64,000 nt of DNA from an uncultured Dehalococcoidia bacterium. Its GTDB lineage: Bacteria > Chloroflexota > Dehalococcoidia > Lucifugimonadales > UBA3495. The translations under genes and the position numbers were made by a program. Below, in pieces: positions 55,899 to 64,000 of the stretch. Location: assembly GCA_958296225.1 (NCBI GenBank), contig OY282456.1:3664768-3728767 (forward strand), read 5' to 3'. Position 1 is the stretch's first letter; each line of letters opens with the position of its first letter. The notes beneath the pieces are model-generated. The model was not told the DNA's origin. It worked only from the letters and a program-made list of their open reading frames with translations, and did no database searches.

Positions 55899-57047
55899 TT
55901 ACTTCCGCAACAGGGCCGCGATACGTTCTCCAACGATGCCGTCCTCTCCGGGGTTCAGCCCAAACATATGGATGGTGATGAAGTCCTCATCATCCCGAAC
56001 CCTGGTCCAGATGGGAGGGTCGCCTTCCTTCAGGCGGTCCCGCAGCTCGTAGATAGTCATTCCGGCGGCGGCCGGGTCAACCCACAGGTTCAGGCCGTAG
56101 GCGTGATGGCCGATGATGTTGTCGATTAGTTCCGCCCGCAGCCCCCGGATGCCGGCGACGGCGTTCATTATGTTGCGGCTCCGCCGTTCGGAATCGGCCA
56201 GCCGGTCTTCGTGGTTCATAGTCATCCAGTGCCTGACCGCCGCCACGGCGCCAATCATCTCCTGGCGGTCAACTTTCTGGGGCCGGCCGACCCCGCGCAC
56301 CCGGCGCCCTTCGTAGCTGGCAAATGCCTGCAAACCTATCTTGCGTATCATATCCTCGGAACCCAGGGCCAGGCCCACCGATTGGGTCGCTCCCAGGTAC
56401 TTGGCGGCGATGCACTGAAAGTCGGCGCCCATCCTGACGTACTTGCCGAAGTTCTCCAAAGGATAGATTTGCCCGGCAGCGTCCACCGTGACCGGCAGGC
56501 CGTGAGCATGAGCGATAGCGATAGTCTGCTCCAGCGACAGGGCATTAGGGTCGTAATCCTGCTCCACGGCGTAGTAGTGTACGGCGGCGGTGTTGGGGCC
56601 GATGGCCTCTGCCAGGTCCTCCGCGGTGGTTCGTTCCTCGGAGCCGAACATCACCAGTTTGGCCCCGGCCAACTCCAGGCAACGGTCGTACCAGTAGCGC
56701 TGGCGGGTCTGGATGAGGATTTCGTTTTTCATCCCGCCGGTGTTGGGGAGTTGCTGAATCCGGTCATCGTCGTCGCCGGCCATGGCCGCCGCGGTAGCCA
56801 GCATCAGGGCCGAGCCGGCGCCGGAGGTGATGTAGGCCGCCGGTACGTCCACCATCCGGGCGATGGCTGCCCCCGCCTTCTCTTGCAGCTCCATAAGCGG
56901 GATATAGGCGCCGTCGGCCCGGTCGATGGCTGCCTTCACTTCGGGAATGGGAGTGGAGCCGCCCAACATGGTTACGCTGCCGGTGGCGTTAATTACCGGA
57001 GTCGCCCCCAGCTCTTTGTAGATGTCACCCCAATCGGCGGCCATCAT
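55899..57047 (-). CDS. SelA-like PLP-dependent enzyme
   Basis: A 382-aa fold-type I PLP protein of the SelA/DgaE-like group: ELGATPVINATGSVTMLGGS at the start, YITSGAGSALMLATAAAMAG, HGLPVTVDAAGQIYPLENFG (Asp for PLP) and the likely Schiff-base Lys in CIAAKYLGATQSVGLALGSE. It lacks the tRNA-binding extension and is shorter than true SelA (about 460 aa). No selenocysteine genes are near, so an ammonia-lyase or isomerase role on an amino acid or amino sugar is more likely. AAGGAGATG precedes the ATG. Confidence 0.88.
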   Translation of the reverse strand: MMAADWGDIYKELGATPVINATGSVTMLGGSTPIPEVKAAIDRADGAYIPLMELQEKAGAAIARMVDVPAAYITSGAGSALMLATAAAMAGDDDDRIQQLPNTGGMKNEILIQTRQRYWYDRCLELAGAKLVMFGSEERTTAEDLAEAIGPNTAAVHYYAVEQDYDPNALSLEQTIAIAHAHGLPVTVDAAGQIYPLENFGKYVRMGADFQCIAAKYLGATQSVGLALGSEDMIRKIGLQAFASYEGRRVRGVGRPQKVDRQEMIGAVAAVRHWMTMNHEDRLADSERRSRNIMNAVAGIRGLRAELIDNIIGHHAYGLNLWVDPAAAGMTIYELRDRLKEGDPPIWTRVRDDEDFITIHMFGLNPGEDGIVGERIAALLRK

Positions 57048-57159
57048 GTTTCATCTCCTTCACCCGCAAGCCATTGTCGCGGGCGCAGCCTGGCTGAAAT
57101 TCCATCTGAATGATAGCCGCCACCCCGGGATCTGTCCACAGGTGCCGGCGGCCCGGCAT

Positions 57160-58680
57160 CTAGCCGCCGCCGCCCCCGGTTGCTGCGACCCGCTCGAACC
57201 TGATGAGTGTGGCCGTATGCTCGGCGCCGCTCCGGGGCCGTACCGCGGCCCAATCCGCGATGCGAACCCCCACTGCCCAGGCGACGCCGCGCGGCGTAAC
57301 CACCAGCGGCGCCCGCTCCCGCCGGTTCCGGGGAACGCCCGCATCCGTGAACACATCCTGCAACTTACGGCTGCCCGCCATCCCCAGGGGCTGTATCCGG
57401 TCTCCCGGCTGCCAGGTCCGAACCGACGCGCCCTCAGACAAAGCGGCCGGCGACAAATATGCTGCCATAGGATTCCCGGTGTCCAGAGACGCATCCGCTG
57501 GCAGCCGGGACGCCTGGCAAGTGACTTCCCAGCCATCGCGCCTGGTAACCCCCACCGCAATCGGCCCCCAGGGCAGGGTTAATCGGAACTCGCCGCTTAA
57601 CGTCGGATAGGGGCATTCGTCGTCGTCATTTCGCGCCAGCGCCAGCCACTGCCCTTGCGTCCGCGCCGTATAACCGCCCGGCAGCGACACTCTTTTCCCC
57701 GATTCCGCTCCCCCGGCGATTGCCGCCATTTGTTGCAGGTGCCGTTCCGTCAGCCGTTTGCTCCCGCCGGTAACAACCTCCCATGCCCGCCGCAGCAACA
57801 GCGGCTGCAAAGCCGGGTGAGCGGCGGCCAGCGCGCGCCGGCTCAGCCGCAGCGCGCCGTCCGCCGCTGCGGGTTCCGGCGCAACACAATTCCAATAACC
57901 GGCCGCCTGCGCCTCCAAGTAATCCAGCTGGACGCCGGCCGTCCGCGACAGCCGCACCAGCGCGCGCGCAACCTGGGGATTCAGTTGTTCGGCCAGCGCC
58001 GGCATCAAATTGAGGCGCACCCGGTTGCGCGCAAAATCCTCCATATAGTTGGTGCGGTCGTCCCGGTAATCAATCCCCAGCGCGCGGCAGTAAGCGATGG
58101 TGTCGGCCCGCCGCAAGCTCAATAAAGGCCGCCAGAGCCGGGGCGAGTCCTCACCTTGCGGATAAGGCCAGGCGCTCACTTCGCGCATCCCGCGCAGGCC
58201 GTGCAGCCCGCTGCCCCGCGCGAGGTGCAGCAGCACGGTTTCGGCCTGGTCGTCGGCGGTATGCCCCAGGGCGACGGTACTGGCCCCCACCTCACGCGCC
58301 ACCCGCGCCAGAAATGCGTACCGCAAATCCCGCGCCGCCTGCTCGAAAGAGCTGATGCCATGCTCCCGCTGGTAGGCCGGCACGTCCACTTCTGCTACCG
58401 TCAAATCCGACCCCCGGCACAGCCGCCGCACAAACTCGGCGTCGTCGTAAGATTCCTGCCCCCGGAAATCGTGAATCAGATGCGCCGCGTGCAGTGCGAA
58501 CCCCAGCCCCCTTTTTCCGGTGCTGCTGCCTAGCGACGCCCACAACGCGCAGGAATCCGGCCCGCCCGATAATCCGACTACCACCGTATCGCCCGGCCCC
58601 AGCCCGAGGCGGCGCGCCGCTGCCATCGCCGCAAATGCCCCCCGCCGCTCCGACCGCAGCTGTTCATAGTGCCGGTTCAT
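57160..58680 (-). CDS. tilS: tRNA(Ile)-lysidine synthase
   Basis: A 506-aa TilS. The PP-loop ATPase signature is VVVGLSGGPDSCALWASL (residues 34-51), followed by HAAHLIHDFRGQESYDDAEF, ALGHTADDQAETVLLHLARG, RPLLSLRRADTIAYCRALGI and DRTNYMEDFARNRVRLNLMP. The C-terminal TilS domain (WQPGDRIQPLGMAGSRKLQD, VFTDAGVPRNRRERAPLVV) is present. It converts C34 of tRNA-Ile(CAU) to lysidine so that AUA is read. It is 12 bp downstream of the phosphatase gene on the same strand. Confidence 0.95.
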   Translation of the reverse strand: MNRHYEQLRSERRGAFAAMAAARRLGLGPGDTVVVGLSGGPDSCALWASLGSSTGKRGLGFALHAAHLIHDFRGQESYDDAEFVRRLCRGSDLTVAEVDVPAYQREHGISSFEQAARDLRYAFLARVAREVGASTVALGHTADDQAETVLLHLARGSGLHGLRGMREVSAWPYPQGEDSPRLWRPLLSLRRADTIAYCRALGIDYRDDRTNYMEDFARNRVRLNLMPALAEQLNPQVARALVRLSRTAGVQLDYLEAQAAGYWNCVAPEPAAADGALRLSRRALAAAHPALQPLLLRRAWEVVTGGSKRLTERHLQQMAAIAGGAESGKRVSLPGGYTARTQGQWLALARNDDDECPYPTLSGEFRLTLPWGPIAVGVTRRDGWEVTCQASRLPADASLDTGNPMAAYLSPAALSEGASVRTWQPGDRIQPLGMAGSRKLQDVFTDAGVPRNRRERAPLVVTPRGVAWAVGVRIADWAAVRPRSGAEHTATLIRFERVAATGGGGG

Positions 58681-58692
58681 TTATCGCCCAAC

Positions 58693-59319
58693 CTAATACC
58701 CGGTGCGGTTCGCCGGCGTCAAATGATTAACGGCGTTGTATTCGCTCAGCCGGCGTCCCCGTCGCCCGGTGCTGACGGTCGTGCGGCTGCCCAGAGCCAG
58801 GTCCATATAATTGATATTCGCCAATGGCAGGTCAATGATGGCGGCCACGATGCAGCGAATCGTAAAATTGTGCGTAACTGCAATCACCGTATCGTCGGCG
58901 CCGTGGCAACGGTCCATATCAGCGAAAGCGGCCATCGCCCGCTCCTGCACGTCGCCCAGCGACTCGCCGTCCGGCATCGTAACGCTGCTGGCGTCCCGAC
59001 GCCATCCCTGATACAGCTCCGGCCAGTCGTCGCGCATCTGCTGTACCGTAACCCCTTCCAGCGCGCCCATAGCCATCTCGGTGATTCGCGGCTCCTCGTT
59101 AACGGCCAGCCCGGTCAGACTGGCGATTGGCTCGGCGACGCCGCGCGCCCGTTTCAGGGGGCTGGAATAGACGGCGGCCGGGTTCCAGGCCAGACTGGCC
59201 ACGGCCAGCTCCTGCGCCTGTCGGTGGCCGCGCGGCGTCAGCAGCGAGTTGGTGGAACCTTGCAGACGGCCGGCGGCGTTGATGTCCGTTTCGCCGTGCC
59301 GCACCAGGTGGAGCCTCAT
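58693..59319 (-). CDS. Histidine phosphatase family protein
   Basis: A 208-aa protein with the RHG motif at the start (MRLHLVRHGETDINAAGRLQ), LTPRGHRQAQELA, VYSSPLKRARGVAEPIASL, EMAMGALEGVTVQQMRDDWP and the second catalytic His in VIAVTHNFTIRCIVAAIIDL. This fits the phosphoglycerate mutase-like/CobC/PhoE group. Its metabolite substrate is unknown. It starts inside the stop of the CNNM gene (ATGA). Confidence 0.94.
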   Translation of the reverse strand: MRLHLVRHGETDINAAGRLQGSTNSLLTPRGHRQAQELAVASLAWNPAAVYSSPLKRARGVAEPIASLTGLAVNEEPRITEMAMGALEGVTVQQMRDDWPELYQGWRRDASSVTMPDGESLGDVQERAMAAFADMDRCHGADDTVIAVTHNFTIRCIVAAIIDLPLANINYMDLALGSRTTVSTGRRGRRLSEYNAVNHLTPANRTGY

Positions 59320-60695
59320 CGCGCCTTTTCCTCCTGAGGTGTGGCGACTCGCTCCAGACGCACCTGGTCAATGCGCGCCCCCGCCATGTTGGTAACCGTA
59401 ACCGCCAGCCCGGCGGAGCTAACCGTGTCGTACTCCCGCGGAATCTCCCCCAGCTTGTGGAGCACCAGCCCGGCGATGGTCTGATATTCGCCTTCGGGCA
59501 GAACGATGCCGTCATCACCCAGCCGGTCGTTAAGCTCGATGATGGTCATGCCGCCTTCCACCAGGTAAGCGCCATCCGGCTGCCGGGCGACGCTGCCGTG
59601 CGCCATCGCCGAGGGCGGGTCGTCGTCCACCACCGTCCCCACGATTACGCTGATGAGCTGTTTCAACGTTACCAGCCCGGCAATCCCGCCGTATTCGTTG
59701 GTAACCAGCATCATCGACAGGCGCTTCGCCTGCATCGCGTCGAACGCATCGGACACCGTAACCGTCTCCGGGATGAAATCCACTTCGCGCATCGTTTCCG
59801 TAACGGAGTCATCCCGGCCCAGCAGTCCCCGGCCCTGGGCAATCAGCACTTCTTTATTGGAGAGCACCCCCAGGACGGTTTCCTGGCTGCCCTCAAAAAT
59901 AGGGAACCGGGTATGGCTGTGCTCGGCATAGAGGGCCAGGAACTCAGGCAGCGTAGTGCCTTTTTCAATCCAGACAATATCCGTGCGCGGCGTCATAATT
60001 TCGCTCAACCGGCGGTCCCGGAAGTGGAACACCCGGGCCAGCCGCTGGGCCTCCTCCGATTCCACGGTTCCCTGCTGCCGGGACAAGTCAATCATCATGC
60101 GCAGTTCGCCTTCGGTGAACGTGGCTTGCCACCCGTCCGACGGCGTGCCCAGAGCCTTGTAAATCAGCCGGGGCATCACCGTGAAGAGATAGATGAAGGG
60201 CGTACAGAGCAGCATCACCCAGCTCACGGGACGGGCCGCGATGAGCGACCAGCGTTCCGAGTAAGTGGCCGCTACCGTCTTGGGGGTTATCTCCCCGAAT
60301 ATCGAGATTACCACCGTCATAACCAGCGTGGTCAGCAGCGCGGCGTAGCCTGAGTCGTTGAGCAGTTCCGCCGCCAGCGCGGTACCGATGGCCGTGGCGA
60401 AGATGGTAAAAGCGTTCTGACTCAGCAGGATGGTCGCAAAAAACTTTTCGTGCTGCGACAGCACCCCGTTGACCGCCCGCGCCGCCGCGTGGCCCTGCCC
60501 GACCAGAAACTGGATGCGAATTTTGTTGACCGCAATCAGCGCCGCCTCGGCGCTGGTGAAAAACGCCACTCCCAGAAAGCTGATGATGAGCAGCGAAAGT
60601 TGCAGGCCCAGCGGAACGGCGAATCCGCCGCTCACGTCTCCGGCCTGCAGCAAAACGACCCAGCGGGATAAACCATCGGGTGCAAGCTCTAGCAT
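59316..60695 (-). CDS. CNNM/HlyC-CorC family transporter-like protein
   Basis: A 459-aa membrane protein. An N-terminal DUF21/CNNM domain has about four helices (LSLLIISFLGVAFFTSAEAA, TLVMTVVISIFGEITPKTVA). A tandem CBS pair spans about residues 230-350 (IMTPRTDIVWIEKGTTLPEF, VLGVLSNKEVLIAQGRGLLG). A C-terminal CorC_HlyC domain starts with DGAYLVEGGMTIIELNDRLG. Family members are implicated in Mg/Na export. It is the first gene of a three-gene minus-strand operon with the phosphatase and tilS. Confidence 0.94.
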   Translation of the reverse strand: MLELAPDGLSRWVVLLQAGDVSGGFAVPLGLQLSLLIISFLGVAFFTSAEAALIAVNKIRIQFLVGQGHAAARAVNGVLSQHEKFFATILLSQNAFTIFATAIGTALAAELLNDSGYAALLTTLVMTVVISIFGEITPKTVAATYSERWSLIAARPVSWVMLLCTPFIYLFTVMPRLIYKALGTPSDGWQATFTEGELRMMIDLSRQQGTVESEEAQRLARVFHFRDRRLSEIMTPRTDIVWIEKGTTLPEFLALYAEHSHTRFPIFEGSQETVLGVLSNKEVLIAQGRGLLGRDDSVTETMREVDFIPETVTVSDAFDAMQAKRLSMMLVTNEYGGIAGLVTLKQLISVIVGTVVDDDPPSAMAHGSVARQPDGAYLVEGGMTIIELNDRLGDDGIVLPEGEYQTIAGLVLHKLGEIPREYDTVSSAGLAVTVTNMAGARIDQVRLERVATPQEEKAR

Positions 60696-60871
60696 CGGGG
60701 TGATCTACCTCCTGTTGCGAACGCGGTCCGATTTCCAGGTTGTGGCAACCGAAACCTGATTTTGATTATTTATGAAAAGGATAACACCGGCAGCGGCCCG
60801 GCGCAAAGTGGCGCGGCTTGCGTATCTCCCTGATATAATTCCCTGACGCTAGCAAAAAGGCCGGTTCAAAA

Positions 60872-61981
60872 ATGCTCATCCTAGGCATCGAAACTTCCTG
60901 CGACGAAACCGCCGTCGGGATAGTCCGGGACGGTCGCGAACTCCGCGCCAACGTAATTGCCTCCCAGGCTGCCCTCCACGCTGCCCACGGCGGCGTCGTC
61001 CCGGAGCTGGCCTCCCGCCAGCACATCCGCGATCTGCAGCCCACCCTGCAACGCGCCCTGGCCGACGCCGGCGTGGCCCTGGCCGACGTTGATGCCGTCG
61101 CCGTTACCCACGGCCCCGGCCTGGCCGGCGCTCTCATCAGCGGCGTCAACACCGCCAAAGCCCTGGCGATGACGCTGAACGTACCACTCCTCGGCGTCAA
61201 CCACCTCGAGGGCCACATCTACGCCGCCTGGCTGGCCGCTTCCGGGCCGGGCCGGGCCCCGGCTCCATCCCCGGCTCCATCCAATGAACCGGGGTTTCCT
61301 CTGGCCTGCCTGGTAGCGTCGGGCGGCCATACCGACCTTATCCTGATGGAAGGCCACGGCGATTACCGGCTGGTAGGCCGGACCCGCGACGACGCCGCCG
61401 GCGAAGCCTTTGACAAGGCCGCGCGGGTGTTGGGCCTGGGCTTCCCCGGCGGGCCGGAAATTCAAAGGGCCGCCGAATCCCTGGCCGCCTTCACCGAAGT
61501 TGACGATTCTCCCGGAACGCGCCGCGCGCAAGCGGCGACGCCTCTGCCCCGCGCCTGGATGCGCGACACCCTGGATTTCAGCTTCAGCGGCGTGAAAACC
61601 GCGCTGCTGCACCGCGCCCAGGACGTAGGGCTATACCCACCGTCGGAATCCATTGACCAGGACGCCGACCGGCTGGTGGCGCAATTGGCGCGGGAGTTCC
61701 AGGAGTCCCTGGTGGACGTGATGACCGCCAAGCTGCTCACCATGGCCGAACGCTATCAGGCCCGTGGGCTGATACTCGGCGGCGGGGTAACTGCCAACGC
61801 CCGGCTGCGCCAGCGTGTCCGCGCCGACTCGCCGTTGCCCGTGGTCATCCCGCCGCCGGCGCTATGCACCGACAACGGAGCCATGATTGCCGCCGGAGCC
61901 TTCTACCAGTATCAGCGCGGCGACATCGCCGACTTATCCCTCGACGTTGACCCGTCCCTGCCATTCGGCCAGCCGGCGTAA
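60872..61981 (+). CDS. tsaD: tRNA N6-adenosine threonylcarbamoyltransferase
   Basis: A 369-aa TsaD (Kae1/YgjD). MLILGIETSCDETAVGIVRD at the start, ELASRQHIRDLQPTLQRAL with the metal-binding His, VTHGPGLAGALISGVNTAKA and GVNHLEGHIYAAWLA with two His (HxxxH) are present, as are LVASGGHTDLILMEGHGDYR and LILGGGVTANARLRQRV. It transfers threonylcarbamoyl to A37 of ANN-reading tRNAs together with TsaB/TsaE, which are not in this window. A TATAAT at 60834 lies upstream, without a clear -35. It is divergent from the CNNM operon. Confidence 0.97.
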   Translation: MLILGIETSCDETAVGIVRDGRELRANVIASQAALHAAHGGVVPELASRQHIRDLQPTLQRALADAGVALADVDAVAVTHGPGLAGALISGVNTAKALAMTLNVPLLGVNHLEGHIYAAWLAASGPGRAPAPSPAPSNEPGFPLACLVASGGHTDLILMEGHGDYRLVGRTRDDAAGEAFDKAARVLGLGFPGGPEIQRAAESLAAFTEVDDSPGTRRAQAATPLPRAWMRDTLDFSFSGVKTALLHRAQDVGLYPPSESIDQDADRLVAQLAREFQESLVDVMTAKLLTMAERYQARGLILGGGVTANARLRQRVRADSPLPVVIPPPALCTDNGAMIAAGAFYQYQRGDIADLSLDVDPSLPFGQPA

Positions 61982-62028
61982 CTTCCCTGCCGCCGGCTGT
62001 TTCCCCGGTTGTGCCGGGGTGACGCTGA

Positions 62029-62655
62029 CTAACGGTCGGCCTCCCGCCGCTGCTCACGGTCCATCATTAGGCCCGGCGGCTGATAAATACAATCCACGCT
62101 GCCGCCGGCTTGCAGCAGCAGCACTACGTTGGCAAAGGCCATCAAGTCATCGTTGGATTCCGCGCAGGGAGCGTCTATCGTCCAGTTCACCCCGGCAATT
62201 TGTATCAGATTCCCGCCCGAATGAGTCAGGCTCCGCCAGAAGAGCCACCCCACCAGCACAATCAGCGCCACGATAATCGCCGCCACCGCGTGCAAATTGA
62301 TGACCGGAATTATCACCTCGGGCAGCCGGTCCACCAGCCAGTACGCTAACACCAGATAGATGGCCACGCCGCCGATTAGCAGTGATGCCCACTGTCGCCA
62401 CGACAAACCCCGCCGGGCGTCATTGCGGACGCTCACTCCGCGAACGGATGCCGCCGGGAACATCATCGTAGCGTGCGCCCGCCGGTCCTCAAACACGCTG
62501 ATAACGCGGCGGTTCGTAGCCACCAGCAAGCGCCCGGCCGTGGCCGGCTCGGCAATCAGCCCCTGCTCAGTATGCAGAATAGCCCCGACCATCTCGCCAG
62601 GCAGCAGCTCCACCCCCCGGATTCGGGACAAATAAGATGTGGTTGGTTGCATCAC
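62029..62655 (-). CDS. Membrane protein with PH-like N-terminal domain
   Basis: A 208-aa protein. The N-terminal GVELLPGEMVGAILHTEQGL and RLLVATNRRVISVFEDRRAH, then VRGVSV, resemble bacterial PH (bPH)-type domains. Two transmembrane helices follow (about residues 88-108 and 118-140: ASLLIGGVAIYLVLAYWL; AAIIVALIVLVGWLFW). The C-terminal part (AGVNWTIDAPCAESNDDLMA) faces the same side. The family is unnamed to me. It is convergent with tsaD. Confidence 0.7.
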   Translation of the reverse strand: MMQPTTSYLSRIRGVELLPGEMVGAILHTEQGLIAEPATAGRLLVATNRRVISVFEDRRAHATMMFPAASVRGVSVRNDARRGLSWRQWASLLIGGVAIYLVLAYWLVDRLPEVIIPVINLHAVAAIIVALIVLVGWLFWRSLTHSGGNLIQIAGVNWTIDAPCAESNDDLMAFANVVLLLQAGGSVDCIYQPPGLMMDREQRREADR

Positions 62656-62769
62656 AATTGGGAATAATCAGGATGATAGCGCATACGCGGGTGAAATGCT
62701 ATCACAACCGGGGGGTTGGCGTTGCCGGTGTTCCCGTCATTCCGGCGCCGGCTGGAATCCAGCGCAACC

Positions 62770-62802
62770 CAATCAGCAAAATCCGGTCTATCTTGTCCAT
62801 AC
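62770..62802 (+). repeat. Dispersed AATCCGGTCTAT motif
   Basis: CAATCAGCAAAATCCGGTCT then ATCTTGTCCATAC recurs, diverged, at 28073-28095 (plus strand) and 36149-36180 (minus strand, CAATCAAAAAATCCTGTCCC then TTCTGTCCATAC). It is a short dispersed intergenic repeat. Confidence 0.6.
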
Positions 62803-62819
62803 CGGAAATAAAATTGTAA

Positions 62820-62847
62820 TTGACGCCCCCGCCGGCCCCGTGATACA
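62820..62847 (+). promoter_or_regulatory. Candidate promoter of the T-box/ilvB transcript
   Basis: TTGACG (62820-62825), a 16-nt spacer and GATACA (62842-62847) precede the T-box leader by about 8 nt. The -10 is weak. Confidence 0.4.
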
Positions 62848-62854
62848 GTTTTGA

Positions 62855-63146
62855 GCGAAAAGCTGAGATGGAGACGAGTAAGCGGTTTTCAAGCGCGATA
62901 GCGAGCCTGGTCCGGTGTAAGCAGGCGCGCCGACCCCGCCCAAAATCCCTCCGGAGCTGCCGGCTGAAAACCGTTGCCCTATAGCGACGGTGATTAAGCT
63001 CAGGCCGGGTTCGTCGCCCGTTAGCAGCGACGGGACATGATGGTGTCCTGCTAGAGTGGCCTTGCGTCGCCGGATACCCGGCGGCTCACGGGCAAATAGG
63101 GTGGTACCGCGGGCCATTGTCCGTCCCTATGGGGCGGGCTTTTTTA
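62855..63146 (+). ncRNA. T-box riboswitch controlling ilvB
   Basis: The antiterminator T-box AGGGTGGTACCGCGGGC is at 63098-63114. Stem I landmarks are visible: AGTA (62877-62880), CGGTTTTCA pairing with TGAAAACCG, and the distal AGCGAGCC...GGTGTAAGCAGGC loop. The specifier position, read by analogy before CCTCCGGAG, is ATC (62945-62947), an isoleucine codon. A terminator hairpin (GTCCGTCCC/GGGGCGGGC, with G-U pairs) and T6 ends at 63146. Uncharged tRNA binding should let transcription continue into ilvB. The isoleucine assignment is inferred by alignment by eye. Confidence 0.88.
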
Positions 63147-63217
63147 ATGCCTGGTCGCAGCGAAGCCACCTGCCGCAACGGTCTGGCAGGCAGAACGAAC
63201 ATCCATGGAGATAGGCC

Positions 63218-64000
63218 GTGAAGCTGAAAGGATCGGAAATCATCTGCGAGAGCCTGTTGCGCGAAGGCGTTGATGTGCTGTTCGGGCACCCCGGCGGCGC
63301 CATTCTGCCCTTCTACGATGCGCTGTGGGCCTACCCCCAGCTGCGCCATATTCTGGTGCGTCACGAACAGTCCGCCGCCCACGCCGCCGACGGCTACGCC
63401 CGCGTTACCGGCCGGCCCGGCGTCTGCGTCGCCACCTCCGGCCCCGGCGCCACCAACCTCATCACCGGCATTATGGGCGCCAAAGCCGACAGCATCCCCC
63501 TGGTAGCCATCACCGGACAGGTCGCCCGCGCCGCCATGGGCACCGAGGCGTTCCAGGAGTGCGACATCTGCTCCATCGCGTCCGTCTGCACCAAGCGCAC
63601 CTATCTGGTGATGTCGGCCGGCGACCTGGCGCGCACCGTCCGCGACGCCTTTCGCGTCGCCCAGGAAGGCCGCCCCGGCCCCGTCCTGATTGACGTGCCC
63701 CGCGACGTGCAGTTGGAAGAAGCCGAGTTTGAGTATCCGGCAATGGAGCCAACCCCGGAGCCAACGCTGTCCGAGGCCACCCTGGAAAACGTGCGCCGGG
63801 CGGCGGCGCTCATCAATCAGGCCGAACGTCCGGTCATCATCGCCGGTCATGGCATCGTCCACTCCCGCGCCTTTGACGAGCTGCTGGCCCTGGCCGACCG
63901 CACCGGCATCCCGGTCATCAACACCCTCCTCGGCCTGAGCGGGTTCCCGCGCAGCCACCCGCAAAGCCTGGGTATGCTGGGTATGCACGGTATGTACTGG
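63218..64000 (+). CDS. ilvB: Acetolactate synthase large subunit (3' end outside window)
   Basis: A GTG start at 63218 (SD GGAGATAGG) opens 261 codons to the window edge. The start reads VKLKGSEIICESLLREGVDV, and the thiamine-diphosphate Pyr domain has LFGHPGGAILPFYDALW, the catalytic Glu in RHEQSAAHAADGYARVTGRP, ATSGPGATNLITGIMGAKAD and PVLIDVPRDVQ. The central domain begins about residue 185. It condenses pyruvate (or pyruvate with 2-oxobutyrate) in valine/leucine/isoleucine synthesis. It is under T-box control. The ThDP-binding C-terminal domain is beyond the window. Confidence 0.95.
   Translation, partial: MKLKGSEIICESLLREGVDVLFGHPGGAILPFYDALWAYPQLRHILVRHEQSAAHAADGYARVTGRPGVCVATSGPGATNLITGIMGAKADSIPLVAITGQVARAAMGTEAFQECDICSIASVCTKRTYLVMSAGDLARTVRDAFRVAQEGRPGPVLIDVPRDVQLEEAEFEYPAMEPTPEPTLSEATLENVRRAAALINQAERPVIIAGHGIVHSRAFDELLALADRTGIPVINTLLGLSGFPRSHPQSLGMLGMHGMYW

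Noticed and set aside
55899-57047. True selenocysteine synthase (SelA) and possible selenoproteins
   Set aside because: The protein is shorter than SelA, and no selenocysteine machinery or in-frame TGA gene was seen nearby.
60834-60839. TATAAT upstream of tsaD as a promoter
   Set aside because: There is no acceptable -35 at normal spacing; it is mentioned under tsaD but not listed as a promoter.

Overview
The window is GC-rich bacterial DNA that most resembles a Chloroflexota chromosome (Dehalococcoidia/SAR202-like). This is an inference from the very long RpoB (1542 aa) and RpoC (1754 aa) with big lineage insertions, two F420/FMN luciferase-like oxidoreductases, a two-domain carboxymuconolactone decarboxylase-like protein, a CoA-linked dehydrogenase/hydratase cluster, and abundant small toxin-antitoxin (TA) modules and short dispersed repeats. 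No rRNA, tRNA, CRISPR array or prophage was seen.

Layout. 1-10.3 kb: minus-strand rpoB-rpoC followed by the start of pyrD (cut by the window edge). 10.3-13.1 kb: a repeat-rich zone with 120-bp inverted-repeat (MITE-like) elements, a broken transposase and an MFS transporter. 13.1-17.3 kb: hicAB, a GNAT acetyltransferase, a P1/NylC-type peptidase, a Rossmann/DUF2520 protein and panB in one overlapping plus-strand run. 17.4-24.5 kb: SDR, acyl-CoA dehydrogenase, a GmrSD-like DUF262/DUF1524 nuclease, DUF6883, a DUF4926-enoyl-CoA hydratase fusion, a DinB-like protein and an iron-type alcohol dehydrogenase. 24.5-28.7 kb (minus): HEPN-like pair, decayed PIN toxin with its partner, S9 peptidase, GlcG/HbpS protein. 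28.7-35.4 kb: LLM oxidoreductase, CMD protein, alpha/beta hydrolase, HPP membrane protein, vapBC-like pair, MmgE/PrpD and an SDR.

35.4-48 kb is the most unusual part. It holds a second repeat-rich zone, three tandem paralogous genes encoding membrane-anchored coiled coils with 3, 6 and 4 copies of an 11-residue (33-bp) repeat, a giant secreted repeat protein (2223 aa) whose start is preceded by an 18-nt poly-C tract, a thioredoxin-like lipoprotein, a second LLM oxidoreductase, and another 11-residue-repeat gene broken by two A-tract frameshifts. The poly-C, A-tract and 33-bp-repeat features together look like contingency (phase- or size-variable) loci.

48-64 kb: Uma2 nuclease, aminotransferase, TA remnants, a DNA methyltransferase fused to an HNH nuclease, a duplicated small-protein/retropepsin-like module that carries a copied piece of argG, argG itself, a PPOX-like protein, a SelA-like PLP enzyme, the tilS/phosphatase/CNNM operon, tsaD, and a T-box riboswitch in front of a truncated ilvB.
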